The position numbers were made by a program, and so were the translations under genes. The notes under the pieces are model-generated. The model did no database searches. It was not told where the DNA came from and saw nothing but the letters and a program-made list of their open reading frames with translations. Below, piece by piece: positions 10,101 through 18,097 of a DNA stretch of 64,000 bases. Each line of letters begins with the position of its first letter. Within the stretch, counting starts at the first letter, position 1. This DNA comes from Planctomycetota bacterium (GTDB taxonomy: Bacteria; Planctomycetota; JAJSAM01; JAJVHW01): positions 1 to 64,000 of the forward strand of contig JAJFFG010000107.1 of NCBI GenBank assembly GCA_021776825.1, given 5' to 3'.

Positions 10101-10991
10101 GAGCACCGTTCCGACCAGGGCGTGCCCACGCAAGAGCATGAGGCGGACCGCCGCTCCTCCCGAGTCGGGAGAGACGATGACCCCCGGCTTCGCGTCCGCG
10201 CCGAACCCCTCGGCCGTCGCGCGCACGTGGTAGCGGTCCGGGCGGAGCCCCTCGACCACGGCGTGCCCGTTCTTGTCCGTCGTGGCCGAGGCGGTGGGGC
10301 GCGGTGCCGACGCGATGGCCAGAGCGCGACGCAGTTGCCCCTCGCGGGACCAGGGCTGGAGATCCTGCTCGGCCTCACGCGCTGCGAAGACCGACACCTC
10401 GGCCTCGGGCACCGGCGCTCCGGTGGCGTCGATCACCTCGACCGGCAGATCCACGGGCACGGCCAGCCAGAGCGTCCCGAGATTCAGTGACTCGCCCGGC
10501 GCCACCGCGATGCCTGTGACGTCGATCGGCGCGTAGGGGTCCCGCAGTCCGCTCAGCTCGTAACCGGCTCCCGGATGGAGTCCGGTGAAGCGGAACACGC
10601 CGTCAGGGCCGCTGGTCGTCCGCAGCACCTGCCGCTCCTTGCGGTCGTCCTCGGGAGGCGGCGCGGCGAGCGAGAGATCCAGACCCGCGACCGGCTCGCG
10701 TGAGTCGTAGAGCCGCACCACGCCGCGCAGAGTCCCCGCCACGTCCGCCGCGGCACCGCCGTCGGGCCCGGCCATCGCCGTGGGACGCGCCGCCTCATCG
10801 GAGGACTCGGACTCCCGCTCGGTGTCGTCGTGCGTGACCTCAGCGGTCTCGTCGGCCTCGGGCGGCTGCACGACCGTGTCCGGCTCGATCGCCAAGACGG
10901 CGAAGAGGGCGCCCCCGACGGCCAGAGCGAGGAACGCCGCGAGCGCGACGATCAGCTTCCCCGCGCCGCGACTCTCCGTTCGAACTGCCAT
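7128..10991 (-). CDS. Giant membrane-anchored protein of carboxypeptidase-regulatory-like repeats
   Basis: A 1287-aa protein. Residues 10-33 (KLIVALAAFLALAVGGALFA) are a single N-terminal membrane anchor, followed by an acidic linker. From about residue 75 to the end it consists of many tandem 75-90-residue beta-sandwich units of the carboxypeptidase-regulatory (CarboxypepD_reg/CNA-B-like) type. Each has a variant of G-x-V-x-D-x-x-G-x-P-V-x-G-A and an F-x-x-x-G-L-x-P-G-x-Y core (for example GEPVAGVRVTVSG and FTLSGLKRGKYSL). Such proteins form extracellular stalks or adhesion and scaffold surfaces. The ATG at 10991 is chosen because GGGAGG lies 5 bases upstream. The leader just upstream contains 15-bp tandem repeats. 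Confidence 0.85.
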   Translation of the reverse strand: MAVRTESRGAGKLIVALAAFLALAVGGALFAVLAIEPDTVVQPPEADETAEVTHDDTERESESSDEAARPTAMAGPDGGAAADVAGTLRGVVRLYDSREPVAGLDLSLAAPPPEDDRKERQVLRTTSGPDGVFRFTGLHPGAGYELSGLRDPYAPIDVTGIAVAPGESLNLGTLWLAVPVDLPVEVIDATGAPVPEAEVSVFAAREAEQDLQPWSREGQLRRALAIASAPRPTASATTDKNGHAVVEGLRPDRYHVRATAEGFGADAKPGVIVSPDSGGAAVRLMLLRGHALVGTVLDIEGEPVAEARIVATATTSKRPGIDQWTGESGADGAYALSGLAAGRYQLHLVREGKPTLVAGQVGIPDTKRFDIRLRPTAVLHGTVTNQDGEPIEGAEIVYAPSGGLPLNARTDESGNYRIEEVPAGASQWFGVTAVGYVPWPDPAAPQAGTGESLREGSELRRDIMLEQGADAVLTVRDQDGNPVEGAKARLYMAQMWGGNNRPWEADTDEKGEARMTGLVPGTYLARIEARGLVQEGMPSNWNAFLQSPQAMPAQWRIDIAPESDTTHAHFSLARGGTVSGTVRSQAGEPVAGVRVTVSGEQSEVPVFTDQEGVFRAEAVPASLRAVARVTSTDHPAASSEPFIVEPGKEVKEIEITLTPGGRITGRVRTDDGSPVEGAVVRYVRGKISGSNPWAFRRFDSAGRYPVAEDGSFEITGVAPGSVTVRADAEGWLPAWDADVTVTADQETGGVDLIISGSTAFSGRVEGPGGEPVAGATINANYRGTDQKRAWGFVTGLAGNPSGQSDAEGRFTLSGLKRGKYSLGASAPGFVAANWVETTTGGGEVTLVLKAGERISGVVRDEDGDALGGVPVRAQSANNNNRGRNRWGGQSVYTAPDGSFELADLPEGAYDLTVSANWIWGRDVNVQDAVEQGVRTGRDDVEIQVKKGHLIEGNVTDEDDESVSVGWVSTRYEGQGGGSQRWSRMRSDGSFRVSGLVPGTYTLQAYGSFQPDTLKGVASGSSGVELRVKAGLTVRGVITDPKGLALATNPNIRMRPAGGEKWTGVQSVSPGDGSFTLVGLSEGAMDLQFQASRMAPVVVENVRAGEDSLKIVMQTGQTIKGIAVDVSGNPVRANVNAVQLNVPTGTTASSGWARCNEDGEFEIVGLAPGEYRLLVRASRVAPAILAPVQGGAEGVRAVLTPGETVTGKVVDSNGEPVIGARLQLFVQDGGTTVAWSTSKDDGTFLFEFVPEGGTWNLSGYIRMNGSRVPINRDEPVRSGETDVELTVE

Positions 10992-11004
10992 TCGTCCTCC
11001 CGTC

Positions 11005-11071
11005 GGCGGACCCCACACAGGCGGACCCCACACAGTCCGATCCCAGACAGTCCGATCCCCGCACAGTCCGA
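11005..11071. repeat. 15-bp tandem repeats in the leader of the giant repeat protein
   Basis: Four consecutive units on the plus strand: GGCGGACCCCACACA twice identically, then GTCCGATCCCAGACA, then GTCCGATCCCCGCACA, and a partial GTCCGA. They lie 14-80 bp upstream of the start codon at 10991, so they fall in the promoter or untranslated leader of that gene. Confidence 0.8.
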
Positions 11072-11124
11072 CGCCGCCTGCCGGCCGACAGACTACTGTC
11101 CCGGACCCCGACGGACAGACCCTC

Positions 11125-11952
11125 TCAGAGGTCGGCGAGCGCGGCTCGGAGGAAGCGCGGCACCGCGTCGTCCTCGCACGTCCCCGGTGCGACGTGCGAA
11201 ACCTCCGCGCGCACCTCCGCCACGGCGTTCGTCGGGGCCACCGAAACGCCCGCCATACGGAGCATCTCCAGGTCGTTCAGCCAGTCCCCGCAGGCCAGCG
11301 TCGCCTCGGCGGAGACGTCCAGGTGCTCGAGCACACAGGCCAGACCGTGGTGCTTTCCGACTTGGGCGGGACGCACCTGGACCTGCCACCAGCCCGTGGG
11401 CGTCAGCGGCGTGTGGAACAGCGTGACGTCGGGGAGTCCGGCACCGCCCAACCGACGCGCGATCTCCTCCGCGACGTCCTCGCGAGCGACGAGATGCAAC
11501 GCCGGCGAGGCACCGTCGTACTCGCGGAGCGCGTGGCCCACGAACTCCACCCGCGGCTCCCAGAGGTGCAGGAGTCGTTCCAACTCGCGGAGTGAGTCGC
11601 ACGCCACGAGGCGCCCATCGCGCGTCGTCGCGAACCAGCCGGTCGCGAGATCGGCGGTCAGATCGGCGACGCGTTCCCGCAGGGCGACGGAGACGTGCAC
11701 GTCGCGCAGCACCGTTCCGTCCAGTGCCGCGACGTACGCGCCCTCGAGCGCGACGAGCGGGGCATCGATCTCCAGCTCGCGCGCGTAGCGCTGCGTGTGC
11801 GCCCAGCCCTTACCCGTGGCGAGCGTGACGTGCAGACCCGCCTCGCGGAGCTCCGCAACCACTTCACGTGCGGTGTCGGTGACACGCTTGCTGCTCGGGA
11901 GCAGCGTCCCGTCGAGATCGAGCGCAACCAGCCGGACCCCGCGGAGCGGCAC
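11125..11952 (-). CDS. HAD-superfamily (Cof-like) hydrolase
   Basis: A 275-aa phosphatase-type HAD protein. Motif I is LVALDLDGTLLP (residues 8-19, nucleophile and acid Asp). Motif II is the Thr in HVTLATGK (about 40-48). A late Lys in QVGKHHG and motif IV GDWLNDLEML (about 243-252) complete the set. The C2-type cap between motifs II and III and the overall length fit Cof/YbjI-like sugar-phosphate or nucleotide phosphatases; the substrate cannot be read from sequence. It starts from GTG at 11952, only 3 bp after the stop of the upstream gene, so the two are almost certainly co-transcribed and perhaps translationally coupled. Confidence 0.88.
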   Translation of the reverse strand: MPLRGVRLVALDLDGTLLPSSKRVTDTAREVVAELREAGLHVTLATGKGWAHTQRYARELEIDAPLVALEGAYVAALDGTVLRDVHVSVALRERVADLTADLATGWFATTRDGRLVACDSLRELERLLHLWEPRVEFVGHALREYDGASPALHLVAREDVAEEIARRLGGAGLPDVTLFHTPLTPTGWWQVQVRPAQVGKHHGLACVLEHLDVSAEATLACGDWLNDLEMLRMAGVSVAPTNAVAEVRAEVSHVAPGTCEDDAVPRFLRAALADL

Positions 11953-11955
11953 CGA

Positions 11956-13260
11956 TCACTCGACCTCGCCCAGTTCCTCGTACGTCGGGCCGTGGCGCAC
12001 GCGGCGGGCCTGCTCCATCCGGGCCGCGGCGGCGCGCGTGGCGGCGTCGCGAATGCCCTCGTGGTCGGGCCAGAGCTCGATCCCGGCGAGGAGCACCCGC
12101 TGCTCGTGATCGACGTCCCCGCGTTCCCGCAGGAAATCGGCGAACGCGAGGACACCCTCGGAGCGCAAGCCGCCCTCGCCGAAGACCTCGCGAGCGGCGG
12201 CAGCCTCGTCCTCGTCGCGGATGTAGAAACTGCCGTCCATTACGGCGCGCATGTAGACGTGGAAGAGCACCATCTCGCCGGCCGGACTGCCCGGGCCGAC
12301 GATGCGGATCGCACGAGCCGCCGCGGAACTCAGCCGTTCGCCGGCCTCGCTCTCGACGGCCGCGGTCTCCTGCTGAACGGTCTTCCAGCGCGCCACGACC
12401 ATGCCCCGACCGCCGTCGAGTAGGTCGCTCTCGAACGTCGTGGCGAGGAGGTCACGGACGGCGTCGCCATCGAGCTCCGTCCCGTCGCGCGAGTGTGCGG
12501 CCGCCGCCTCCAGCAGCCGATGGGCACCGCGCACGGCGAGATCGACCGAGACCGCAGCAGGGACCACACCGCCCTCGATGTCCTCGAGTACGGCCTCGAC
12601 CTCCTTGCGGTAGCGCTCCTCGAGCCGATGCCGAAGCGCCGGGTACTGGTCCCAGAACTCCTCCAGCTCCTTGGCCGACAGACCATCCACCGACTCTGCC
12701 GCGCGGCGCCGCAGCATCTCCTGGGCGTGGAGCTCCTCGAGCGTGACGCGGAGCAGGAGATCGAGCAGTCCGCGCCCGCGCACACCCTGCGCGTCCGGCA
12801 GACCGCCCGTGAGGGCGACGCCAGCCGCCGCCGCTCGGCGCCGCTTCCGGCTGAGCGACGTGTCGTCCGCGAGCCGCTGGAGCACCAGCAGGGACGCGAC
12901 CACGAGCTTGTCCTCGACGATCTCGTGCAGATGATCGCGCGAGAGCTCGCGGAGTGCGGCCTCGAGATCGTCGTCGGCCGTGGCATCGCGGACGCTGCTC
13001 CCGGCCTCCGACGCCAGGCACTCGGCGAGCGCCTCAGTTTCGATCCGCAGATCGAAACAGTCCTCGTGAGTGCGGAGCAGGGAGGTCAGCGCCGGGACCC
13101 GGCGGCCGATCTCGGCTGGGTCGAGCTCGCCGTCCTTGGCGTAGAGGCCCTCGGCCGGGTCCGTCATGTCGGACGTGTCGATCGCCTTCTCCTCGGTCGA
13201 GGGGAGGTCGTCGTCGTCGTCATCGTGATCGGGGAAGGGGGCGTCGTCGGTCGTGTTCAT
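11956..13260 (-). CDS. Conserved-looking hypothetical protein, acidic N-terminus, helical
   Basis: A 434-aa protein from the ATG at 13260. The first 45 residues are strongly acidic (MNTTDDAPFPDHDDDDDD). The rest is predicted helical, rich in Leu, Ala, Glu and Arg, with no motif I recognise. No signal peptide or membrane segment is visible, suggesting a cytoplasmic protein. A longer start at 13347 (MTTSQPTATH) is possible but would leave only 44 bp to the divergent gene at 13392 and reads as low complexity. It is the first gene of a pair with the HAD hydrolase 3 bp downstream, which hints at a shared process. Function unknown. Confidence 0.65.
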   Translation of the reverse strand: MNTTDDAPFPDHDDDDDDLPSTEEKAIDTSDMTDPAEGLYAKDGELDPAEIGRRVPALTSLLRTHEDCFDLRIETEALAECLASEAGSSVRDATADDDLEAALRELSRDHLHEIVEDKLVVASLLVLQRLADDTSLSRKRRRAAAAGVALTGGLPDAQGVRGRGLLDLLLRVTLEELHAQEMLRRRAAESVDGLSAKELEEFWDQYPALRHRLEERYRKEVEAVLEDIEGGVVPAAVSVDLAVRGAHRLLEAAAAHSRDGTELDGDAVRDLLATTFESDLLDGGRGMVVARWKTVQQETAAVESEAGERLSSAAARAIRIVGPGSPAGEMVLFHVYMRAVMDGSFYIRDEDEAAAAREVFGEGGLRSEGVLAFADFLRERGDVDHEQRVLLAGIELWPDHEGIRDAATRAAAARMEQARRVRHGPTYEELGEVE

Positions 13261-13391
13261 CGTGGTTCGTTCCGTCCAATCCCGAAGCCTACCCGTGGCC
13301 GCGACGGGTGCCGACGGATGCGTGGCCGTCGGCTGCGAGGTGGTCATGAGTCGGTGCGTCCGTGGTCGACTGCGGCGCGTATGCTGGGCGG

Positions 13392-14753
13392 ATGGTCAGG
13401 TGGGGGGCCGCCGTCGTGCTGCTCGTCGCTGCGGGGGTCTCGTCCGCGGTGGCCGCTCCGTCGTTGATCGGCCGCCTGCGCTCGAAGGACGCCGCGGAGC
13501 GTCGCGCCGTTCTCCTCGAACTCGCCGAGACGCCGGTGCCGGACCTCGAGAGTCGTCGCCGTCCTCTCGTCAGCGCCCTCGGGCGGCTGCTCGATCGAGA
13601 CCCGGTTCCCGACGTCCGGTCCGGCGCCGCGCTGGTCTTGGCGCGACTCGGTGGCGAGGACGCCGTTGCGGGCTTGGTCGAAGCGATTCGCACGGAGCGT
13701 GATCCCGCCGTGGCCGCGGGACTCGTGCTCGCATGTCGCTCGCTCCACGACGAGTCCGCGCGCCGACCGCTGTCGAAGATCGCGTTCAGCTCGAAGGACA
13801 TCCGCGCCGCCGTGCTCGCCGCCGAAGCCGTCGGCGCACTCCCCGACGGTGTCGGCCGAGACGATCTGCTCGCACTGCTCGATGCGGCCCCGCACTGGGC
13901 GGTGGCCGCCGGCGCCTGTCGCGGTCTTGTGACCCATCGCGATCGGCGCGTCCCGGCCGCGCTCGTAAAGCGGCTCCGGCATCCGGACCCGGCCGTGCGG
14001 GCCGCGGCGCGGGACACGCTCGCGGAACTGTGCGGCGTGGACCACGGCATCGACCCCGCCGTCTGGGAGTCGTGGTGGGCGCTCGCCGGCAAGGACTTCG
14101 AGTTCCCGGATCGGCGGGACGACGCGCTGCCGCAGCCCGCCGGGGATCGCAACGCCGACGGGCGCGTGACCTCCGACGACTGGACCCCCGGCAACCGACC
14201 GACGTTCGCGCGCTTCTTCGGCATCGAGCTGCGCGGGCGCCGCGTCTGCTTCGTCATCGACTTCTCGCAGTCGATGTGGGGGCCCCGTCGCAACCGCGCG
14301 CAGAAGGAACTGATCGACGCCGTGAAGGGGCTTCCGGCGGCGCACACGTTCGGCGTGATCCTGTTCAACGAGAAGGTGTGGTGGTTCGACGACGGTCCCC
14401 TGCCGGCGCATCCACAGCAGAAGCTCGACCTGACGACCTACCTGCCGGAGCAGGAGACGAAGTCCTACACGAACATCTACGACTCGCTGGAGCGCGCGCT
14501 CGGGCTGATTGGCACGGGGTCCCAGGCGCGCGATCCGGCCCCTGGGTTGGACGAGATCGTGCTCCTCTCCGACGGCGTTCCGAACCGCGGCAAGCTGAAG
14601 GACACGAAGCGGATCCTCGAGGCGATCGAACTGTTGAACGGCGGCCGCGTCCGCATCCACACCGTCTCTCTCGGGGCCGAAGAGCTCGACCTGCTGCCGG
14701 CTCTGGCCAAGCAGAATGGCGGTCGCCACGTGCGCCACGCGTTCCCGAAGTAA
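13392..14753 (+). CDS. Secreted HEAT-repeat and von Willebrand factor A domain protein
   Basis: A 453-aa protein with a Sec signal peptide (MVRWGAAVVLLVAAGVSSAVA, cleavage near residue 22). Residues 25-220 form HEAT/PBS-type helical repeats (RLRSKDAAERRAVLLELAE; HPDPAVRAAARDTLAEL). After a linker, residues 275-453 are a VWA domain with the MIDAS start DFSQS in RVCFVIDFSQSMWG and a later IVLLSDGVPNRG. VWA domains bind partner proteins through a metal ion. The combination of HEAT and VWA in an exported protein is common in planctomycetes and suggests a periplasmic binding role. The ATG at 13392 is chosen because it begins the signal peptide. Confidence 0.82.
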   Translation: MVRWGAAVVLLVAAGVSSAVAAPSLIGRLRSKDAAERRAVLLELAETPVPDLESRRRPLVSALGRLLDRDPVPDVRSGAALVLARLGGEDAVAGLVEAIRTERDPAVAAGLVLACRSLHDESARRPLSKIAFSSKDIRAAVLAAEAVGALPDGVGRDDLLALLDAAPHWAVAAGACRGLVTHRDRRVPAALVKRLRHPDPAVRAAARDTLAELCGVDHGIDPAVWESWWALAGKDFEFPDRRDDALPQPAGDRNADGRVTSDDWTPGNRPTFARFFGIELRGRRVCFVIDFSQSMWGPRRNRAQKELIDAVKGLPAAHTFGVILFNEKVWWFDDGPLPAHPQQKLDLTTYLPEQETKSYTNIYDSLERALGLIGTGSQARDPAPGLDEIVLLSDGVPNRGKLKDTKRILEAIELLNGGRVRIHTVSLGAEELDLLPALAKQNGGRHVRHAFPK

Positions 14754-14878
14754 CGGTGCGCGCCGATGACCTGGGACACACGCCGGCGCGGTTCCGCGAC
14801 GTCCCTCGGATCCCCGTTGGCGATCCGTCGCGAGCGGGGTAGTCGTGGCCGCAACGCAGTGGAGGGCGCGCACACGTC
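14754..14878. promoter_or_regulatory. Leader of prfB with ribosome-binding site
   Basis: The 125-bp gap before prfB. GGAGG at 14861-14865 is the best ribosome-binding site for the ATG at 14879, at the long end of normal spacing (13 bases). No clear promoter boxes were found. Confidence 0.4.
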
Positions 14879-16016
14879 ATGGCCGAGCTCGACGACCAAG
14901 TGAAGGACCTGGAGACGAGGCTGCAGTCCCTGCAGCAGTCCCTTTGACGTCCCCGCAGGCCTGAAGCGCATCGAGGAGCTCGAGGGCTCCATGTCGAAGC
15001 CTGGGTTCTGGGATGACCCGGACCGGGCCCGCCGGACCGTCCAGCAGATGAAGTTCGTCAAGAGCCGGATCGGCCCTGTCGTCGAACTCTGCCGCGAGGC
15101 GAGCGACCTCGTCGAGCTGCTCGAACTCGCGCGCATGGAAGACGACGCCGACACCGCGACCGCGGTCGCGACCGACGCGGCAGACCTCGCCGAGCGACTC
15201 GACCAGCTCGAGTTCAAGCTGGTCATGAACGATCCCCACGACGTGCTCACGTGCTACCTGTCGGTCCACGCGGGTGCGGGCGGCACGGATGCCGCCGACT
15301 GGGCGTCGATGCTCGGCCGGATGTACACGCGCTATGCAGAAGCGCGCGGCTGGTCCGTCGAGGAGGTCGACTCCGTCCCTGCCGAGGAGGCGGGCGTGCG
15401 GAAGGTGGTCTACAAGATCAAGGGCGAGTGGGCGACGGGGTACCTGAAGAACGAGATCGGCGTGCATCGCCTGGTCCGTCTGTCGCCGTTCGACGCGCAG
15501 AACCGTCGCCAGACCTCGTTTGCCTCGGTCGACGTCGTTCCCGAGGTCGAAGAGGGCGAGATCGGCATCGACGAGAAGGATCTGCGCATCGACACGTACC
15601 GCGCCGGCGGCGCCGGCGGCCAGCACGTGAACAAGACCGATTCGGCGGTCCGGATCACGCATCTCCCGTCCGGGATCGTGGTGCAGTGCCAGTCCGAACG
15701 AAGCCAGCACAAGAACCGGCGGACCGCCATGGCCCTGCTTCTCGCGAAACTCTATCGTGAGCGCGAACTCGAGCGGGAGCAGGACCTCAAGAAGGCGTAC
15801 GGCGCGAAGGGCGAGATCGACTTCGGCTACCAGATCCGCTCGTACGTCCTCCACCCGTACCAACTCGTGAAGGACCTCCGCACGAGCCACCAGACCGGAA
15901 ACACGCAGCCCGTGCTCGACGGCGATCTGCAGGACTTCATCGAGGCGCACATGCGCAAGCGCCTTGACGACGAGGCGGGCGCGACCAGCTCCGCCGGACC
16001 GGGAGACAAAGCATGA
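14879..16016 (+). CDS. prfB: Peptide chain release factor 2 (programmed +1 frameshift)
   Basis: Release factor 2 recognises UAA and UGA and triggers peptide release. The gene is read in two frames. The zero frame runs from ATG 14879 through MAELDDQVKDLETRLQSLQQSL to TGA at 14945-14947. Slipping +1 on CTT continues as DVPAGLKRIEELEG and on to the stop at 16014. The hallmarks are SPF in RLSPFDAQNRR (stop-codon recognition) and GGQ in GAGGQHVNKTDSAVR (peptidyl hydrolysis). The combined product is about 378 aa, normal for RF2. The first part alone (22 codons) matches the position of the frameshift in other bacteria. The last four bases, ATGA, overlap the purH start. Confidence 0.96.
14942..14948 (+). 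promoter_or_regulatory. RF2 autoregulatory +1 frameshift site CTT-TGA-C
   Basis: CTT TGA C is the conserved slippage heptamer of bacterial prfB: low RF2 lets the ribosome pause at UGA and slip +1. In Escherichia coli a Shine-Dalgarno-like AGGGGG stimulates slippage a few bases upstream. Here the upstream bases are CTGCAGCAGTCC, with no such element at the usual spacing. Confidence 0.93.
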
Positions 16017-17581
16017 GAATCCGACGGGCGCTCCTGAGTGTTTCCGACAAGTCGGGCATCGCCGACTTCGCGCGCGGTCTGGTCGAGATGGACGTGGAGA
16101 TCCTCTCGACCGGAGGCACCGCGAGCCTCCTTCGCTCTGAGGGCCTCGAGGTCACCGACGTCGCCGCGGTCACCGGCTTTCCGGAGATCATGGGCGGTCG
16201 CGTGAAGACCCTGCACCCGATGGTCCACGGCGGTCTGCTCGCGCGTCGCGACGACGAGGGCGACGTGGCGGCCATGGCGGAGCACGGCATCCAGGGCATC
16301 GATCTGCTCTGCGTGAATCTCTATCCGTTCGAGCAGACGGTCGCGCGGCCCGACTGCACCCTGGCCCAGGCGGTCGAGCAGATCGACGTCGGCGGACCGA
16401 CGATGATCCGGGCCGGGGCGAAGAACCACCGTCACGTGGCCGTGGTCACGTCGCCGCGCCGCTACCAGGAGATCCTGGACGCGATGCGCGCGTCGGGGGG
16501 CTCGGTGAGCGAGGCACTCGCCCAGGACCTGGCGCGGATGGCGTTCCGGCGGACCGCGCAGTACGACGCGGCCATCGCGAATTTCCTGGCGGGCCTTCAG
16601 GACGACGAGTTCCCGAGCTTCGTGGCACCGTTCTTCGAGAAGGTCCGCGATCTGCGCTACGGCGAGAACCCGTTCCAGGCGGCGGCGCTCTACTCCGAGC
16701 GTGGCAGCGGCGGGCCGTCCCTGACGTCAGCCGAGATCCTCTGGGGCAAGGACCTCTCCTTCAACAACCTGCTCGACCTCGATGCCGCGCTCCGTATCGT
16801 GCGCGAGTACGAGCAGCCGGCCTGCGCGGTCATCAAACACACGAATCCGTGCGGACTCGCGGTGGCCGAGACGAACCTCGAGGCGTTCGAGAAGGGCATC
16901 GCCGGCGATCCGATGTCGGCGTTCGGCTCGATCCTCGGCTTCAACCGCGTGCTCGACGCCGCGACGGCAGAGCGCATCGCGACGCCCGATCACTTCATCG
17001 AGTGCATCCTCGCCCCAGGGTTCGACCCGGCGGCGATCACGACGCTGACCTCTGACAAGGTCAAGTGGGCGAAGAGCCTGCGCATCGTGAAGATCGAGAA
17101 CCTGATGCAGGCGCTCGGCCCGCGGGATCGCGATATCCGTCGTGTGCTCGGCGGCGTGCTCGTGCAGGACCACGATCAGCGCGGCGTGCCCGAGGAGGGG
17201 GTTCGCACCGTCTCGACGCGCGAGCCCACGGACGCTGAGCGAGCGGACCTGGAGTTCGCCTGGTTGGCGGCCAAGCATGTGGCGTCGAACGCGATCGTCC
17301 TCGCGAAGGACGGCGCGATCGTCGGTGTCGGTGCCGGGCAGATGAGTCGAGTCGACGCCGCCAAGCTGGCGGTGATGAAGGCCGGCGAGCGGGCGCAGGG
17401 CTCGGTGATGGCCTCCGACGCGTTCTTCCCGTTCGCCGACGGTCTGCAGGTCGGTCTCGACGCTGGAGTGGTGGCCGCGATCGAGCCGGGCGGAAGCCGC
17501 AACGACCACGAGGTCATCGCCGCGGCGAACGCGGCCGAGGCCGCTCTCGTCTTCACGGGCATGCGCCACTTCCGTCACTAG
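16013..17581 (+). CDS. purH: Bifunctional AICAR transformylase / IMP cyclohydrolase
   Basis: A 522-aa enzyme catalysing the last two steps of purine synthesis: formylation of AICAR and ring closure to IMP. The N-terminal MGS-like cyclohydrolase domain begins RALLSVSDKSGIADFA and has GGRVKTLHPMVHGGLL near residue 62 and GGPTMIRAGAKNHRHV near 125. The C-terminal transformylase carries the catalytic KHTNPCG (Lys-His) near residue 275 and ends MRHFRH, as most PurH proteins do. The start ATG overlaps the prfB stop (ATGA), implying translational coupling. Length is normal. Confidence 0.97.
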   Translation: MRIRRALLSVSDKSGIADFARGLVEMDVEILSTGGTASLLRSEGLEVTDVAAVTGFPEIMGGRVKTLHPMVHGGLLARRDDEGDVAAMAEHGIQGIDLLCVNLYPFEQTVARPDCTLAQAVEQIDVGGPTMIRAGAKNHRHVAVVTSPRRYQEILDAMRASGGSVSEALAQDLARMAFRRTAQYDAAIANFLAGLQDDEFPSFVAPFFEKVRDLRYGENPFQAAALYSERGSGGPSLTSAEILWGKDLSFNNLLDLDAALRIVREYEQPACAVIKHTNPCGLAVAETNLEAFEKGIAGDPMSAFGSILGFNRVLDAATAERIATPDHFIECILAPGFDPAAITTLTSDKVKWAKSLRIVKIENLMQALGPRDRDIRRVLGGVLVQDHDQRGVPEEGVRTVSTREPTDAERADLEFAWLAAKHVASNAIVLAKDGAIVGVGAGQMSRVDAAKLAVMKAGERAQGSVMASDAFFPFADGLQVGLDAGVVAAIEPGGSRNDHEVIAAANAAEAALVFTGMRHFRH

Positions 17582-17588
17582 GCCGCAC

Positions 17589-18038
17589 ATGCCCGACGAC
17601 CAGCCGCCGCCCCGGTCGCCGACACCAGCGCCACCCGCGCGGCCACCCGTCCCGACCGGCCCGATCCTGTTCGCCGGGTGCGCCACGCTCGGGACGATCG
17701 GCGCCCTCTGCTGCTCCGGCGTTCTGGCGGTGTCGCTGCGTGCCGGCCTGGCGACCGCCGAGCACGAACTCAAGAACGACCTGCGGGAGCTCGAGACCGA
17801 GCGCGAGGCCGACGAGGTCGCCGCGAGCGTCCTCGACGAGATGGAGGAGCGGCTGCGCGCTCAGCGGATGGCGGACGGACGCTTCCCACCCTCACTCGCG
17901 GAGCCTCCTCCCGAGGACCCGTGGGGCACCCCCCTCCGCTACGAGAACGAGGGCCCCGACCTCGCGTGGGTCACCAGCGCAGGGCCGGACCGTCGCTTCG
18001 ACACCGAGGACGATCTCGTCCGCGACCTCTCCAACTAG
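17589..18038 (+). CDS. Small membrane protein with GspG-like C-terminal motif
   Basis: A 149-aa protein: a Pro-rich cytoplasmic N-terminus (residues 1-24), one membrane segment (about 25-52, LFAGCATLGTIGALCCSGVL), a charged helix likely to form a coiled coil (58-95), and a C-terminal motif DPWGTPLRYE ... SAGPDRRFDTEDD (about 114-145). That tail resembles the calcium-binding C-terminus of type II secretion pseudopilins (GspG-like), but the N-terminus is not a prepilin signal, so it is not a canonical pseudopilin. It follows purH by 7 bp and is probably in the same operon. Function unknown. Confidence 0.68.
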   Translation: MPDDQPPPRSPTPAPPARPPVPTGPILFAGCATLGTIGALCCSGVLAVSLRAGLATAEHELKNDLRELETEREADEVAASVLDEMEERLRAQRMADGRFPPSLAEPPPEDPWGTPLRYENEGPDLAWVTSAGPDRRFDTEDDLVRDLSN

Positions 18039-18097
18039 CAGCCTGTCGGCGTTGCGGCGTCGCCGTGCGAGAGACCGCCGGCGCGACAGGCTGCTAG
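18035..18097 (+). terminator. 13-bp inverted repeat over the end of the prfB-purH operon
   Basis: CTAGCAGCCTGTC (18035-18047) and GACAGGCTGCTAG (18085-18097) are exact reverse complements, separated by a 37-base GC-rich loop. The left arm contains the stop codon of the upstream gene. There is no T-run after the right arm, so it may be a factor-dependent terminator, an RNA-stabilising 3' structure, or a relic of an insertion. Confidence 0.5.
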
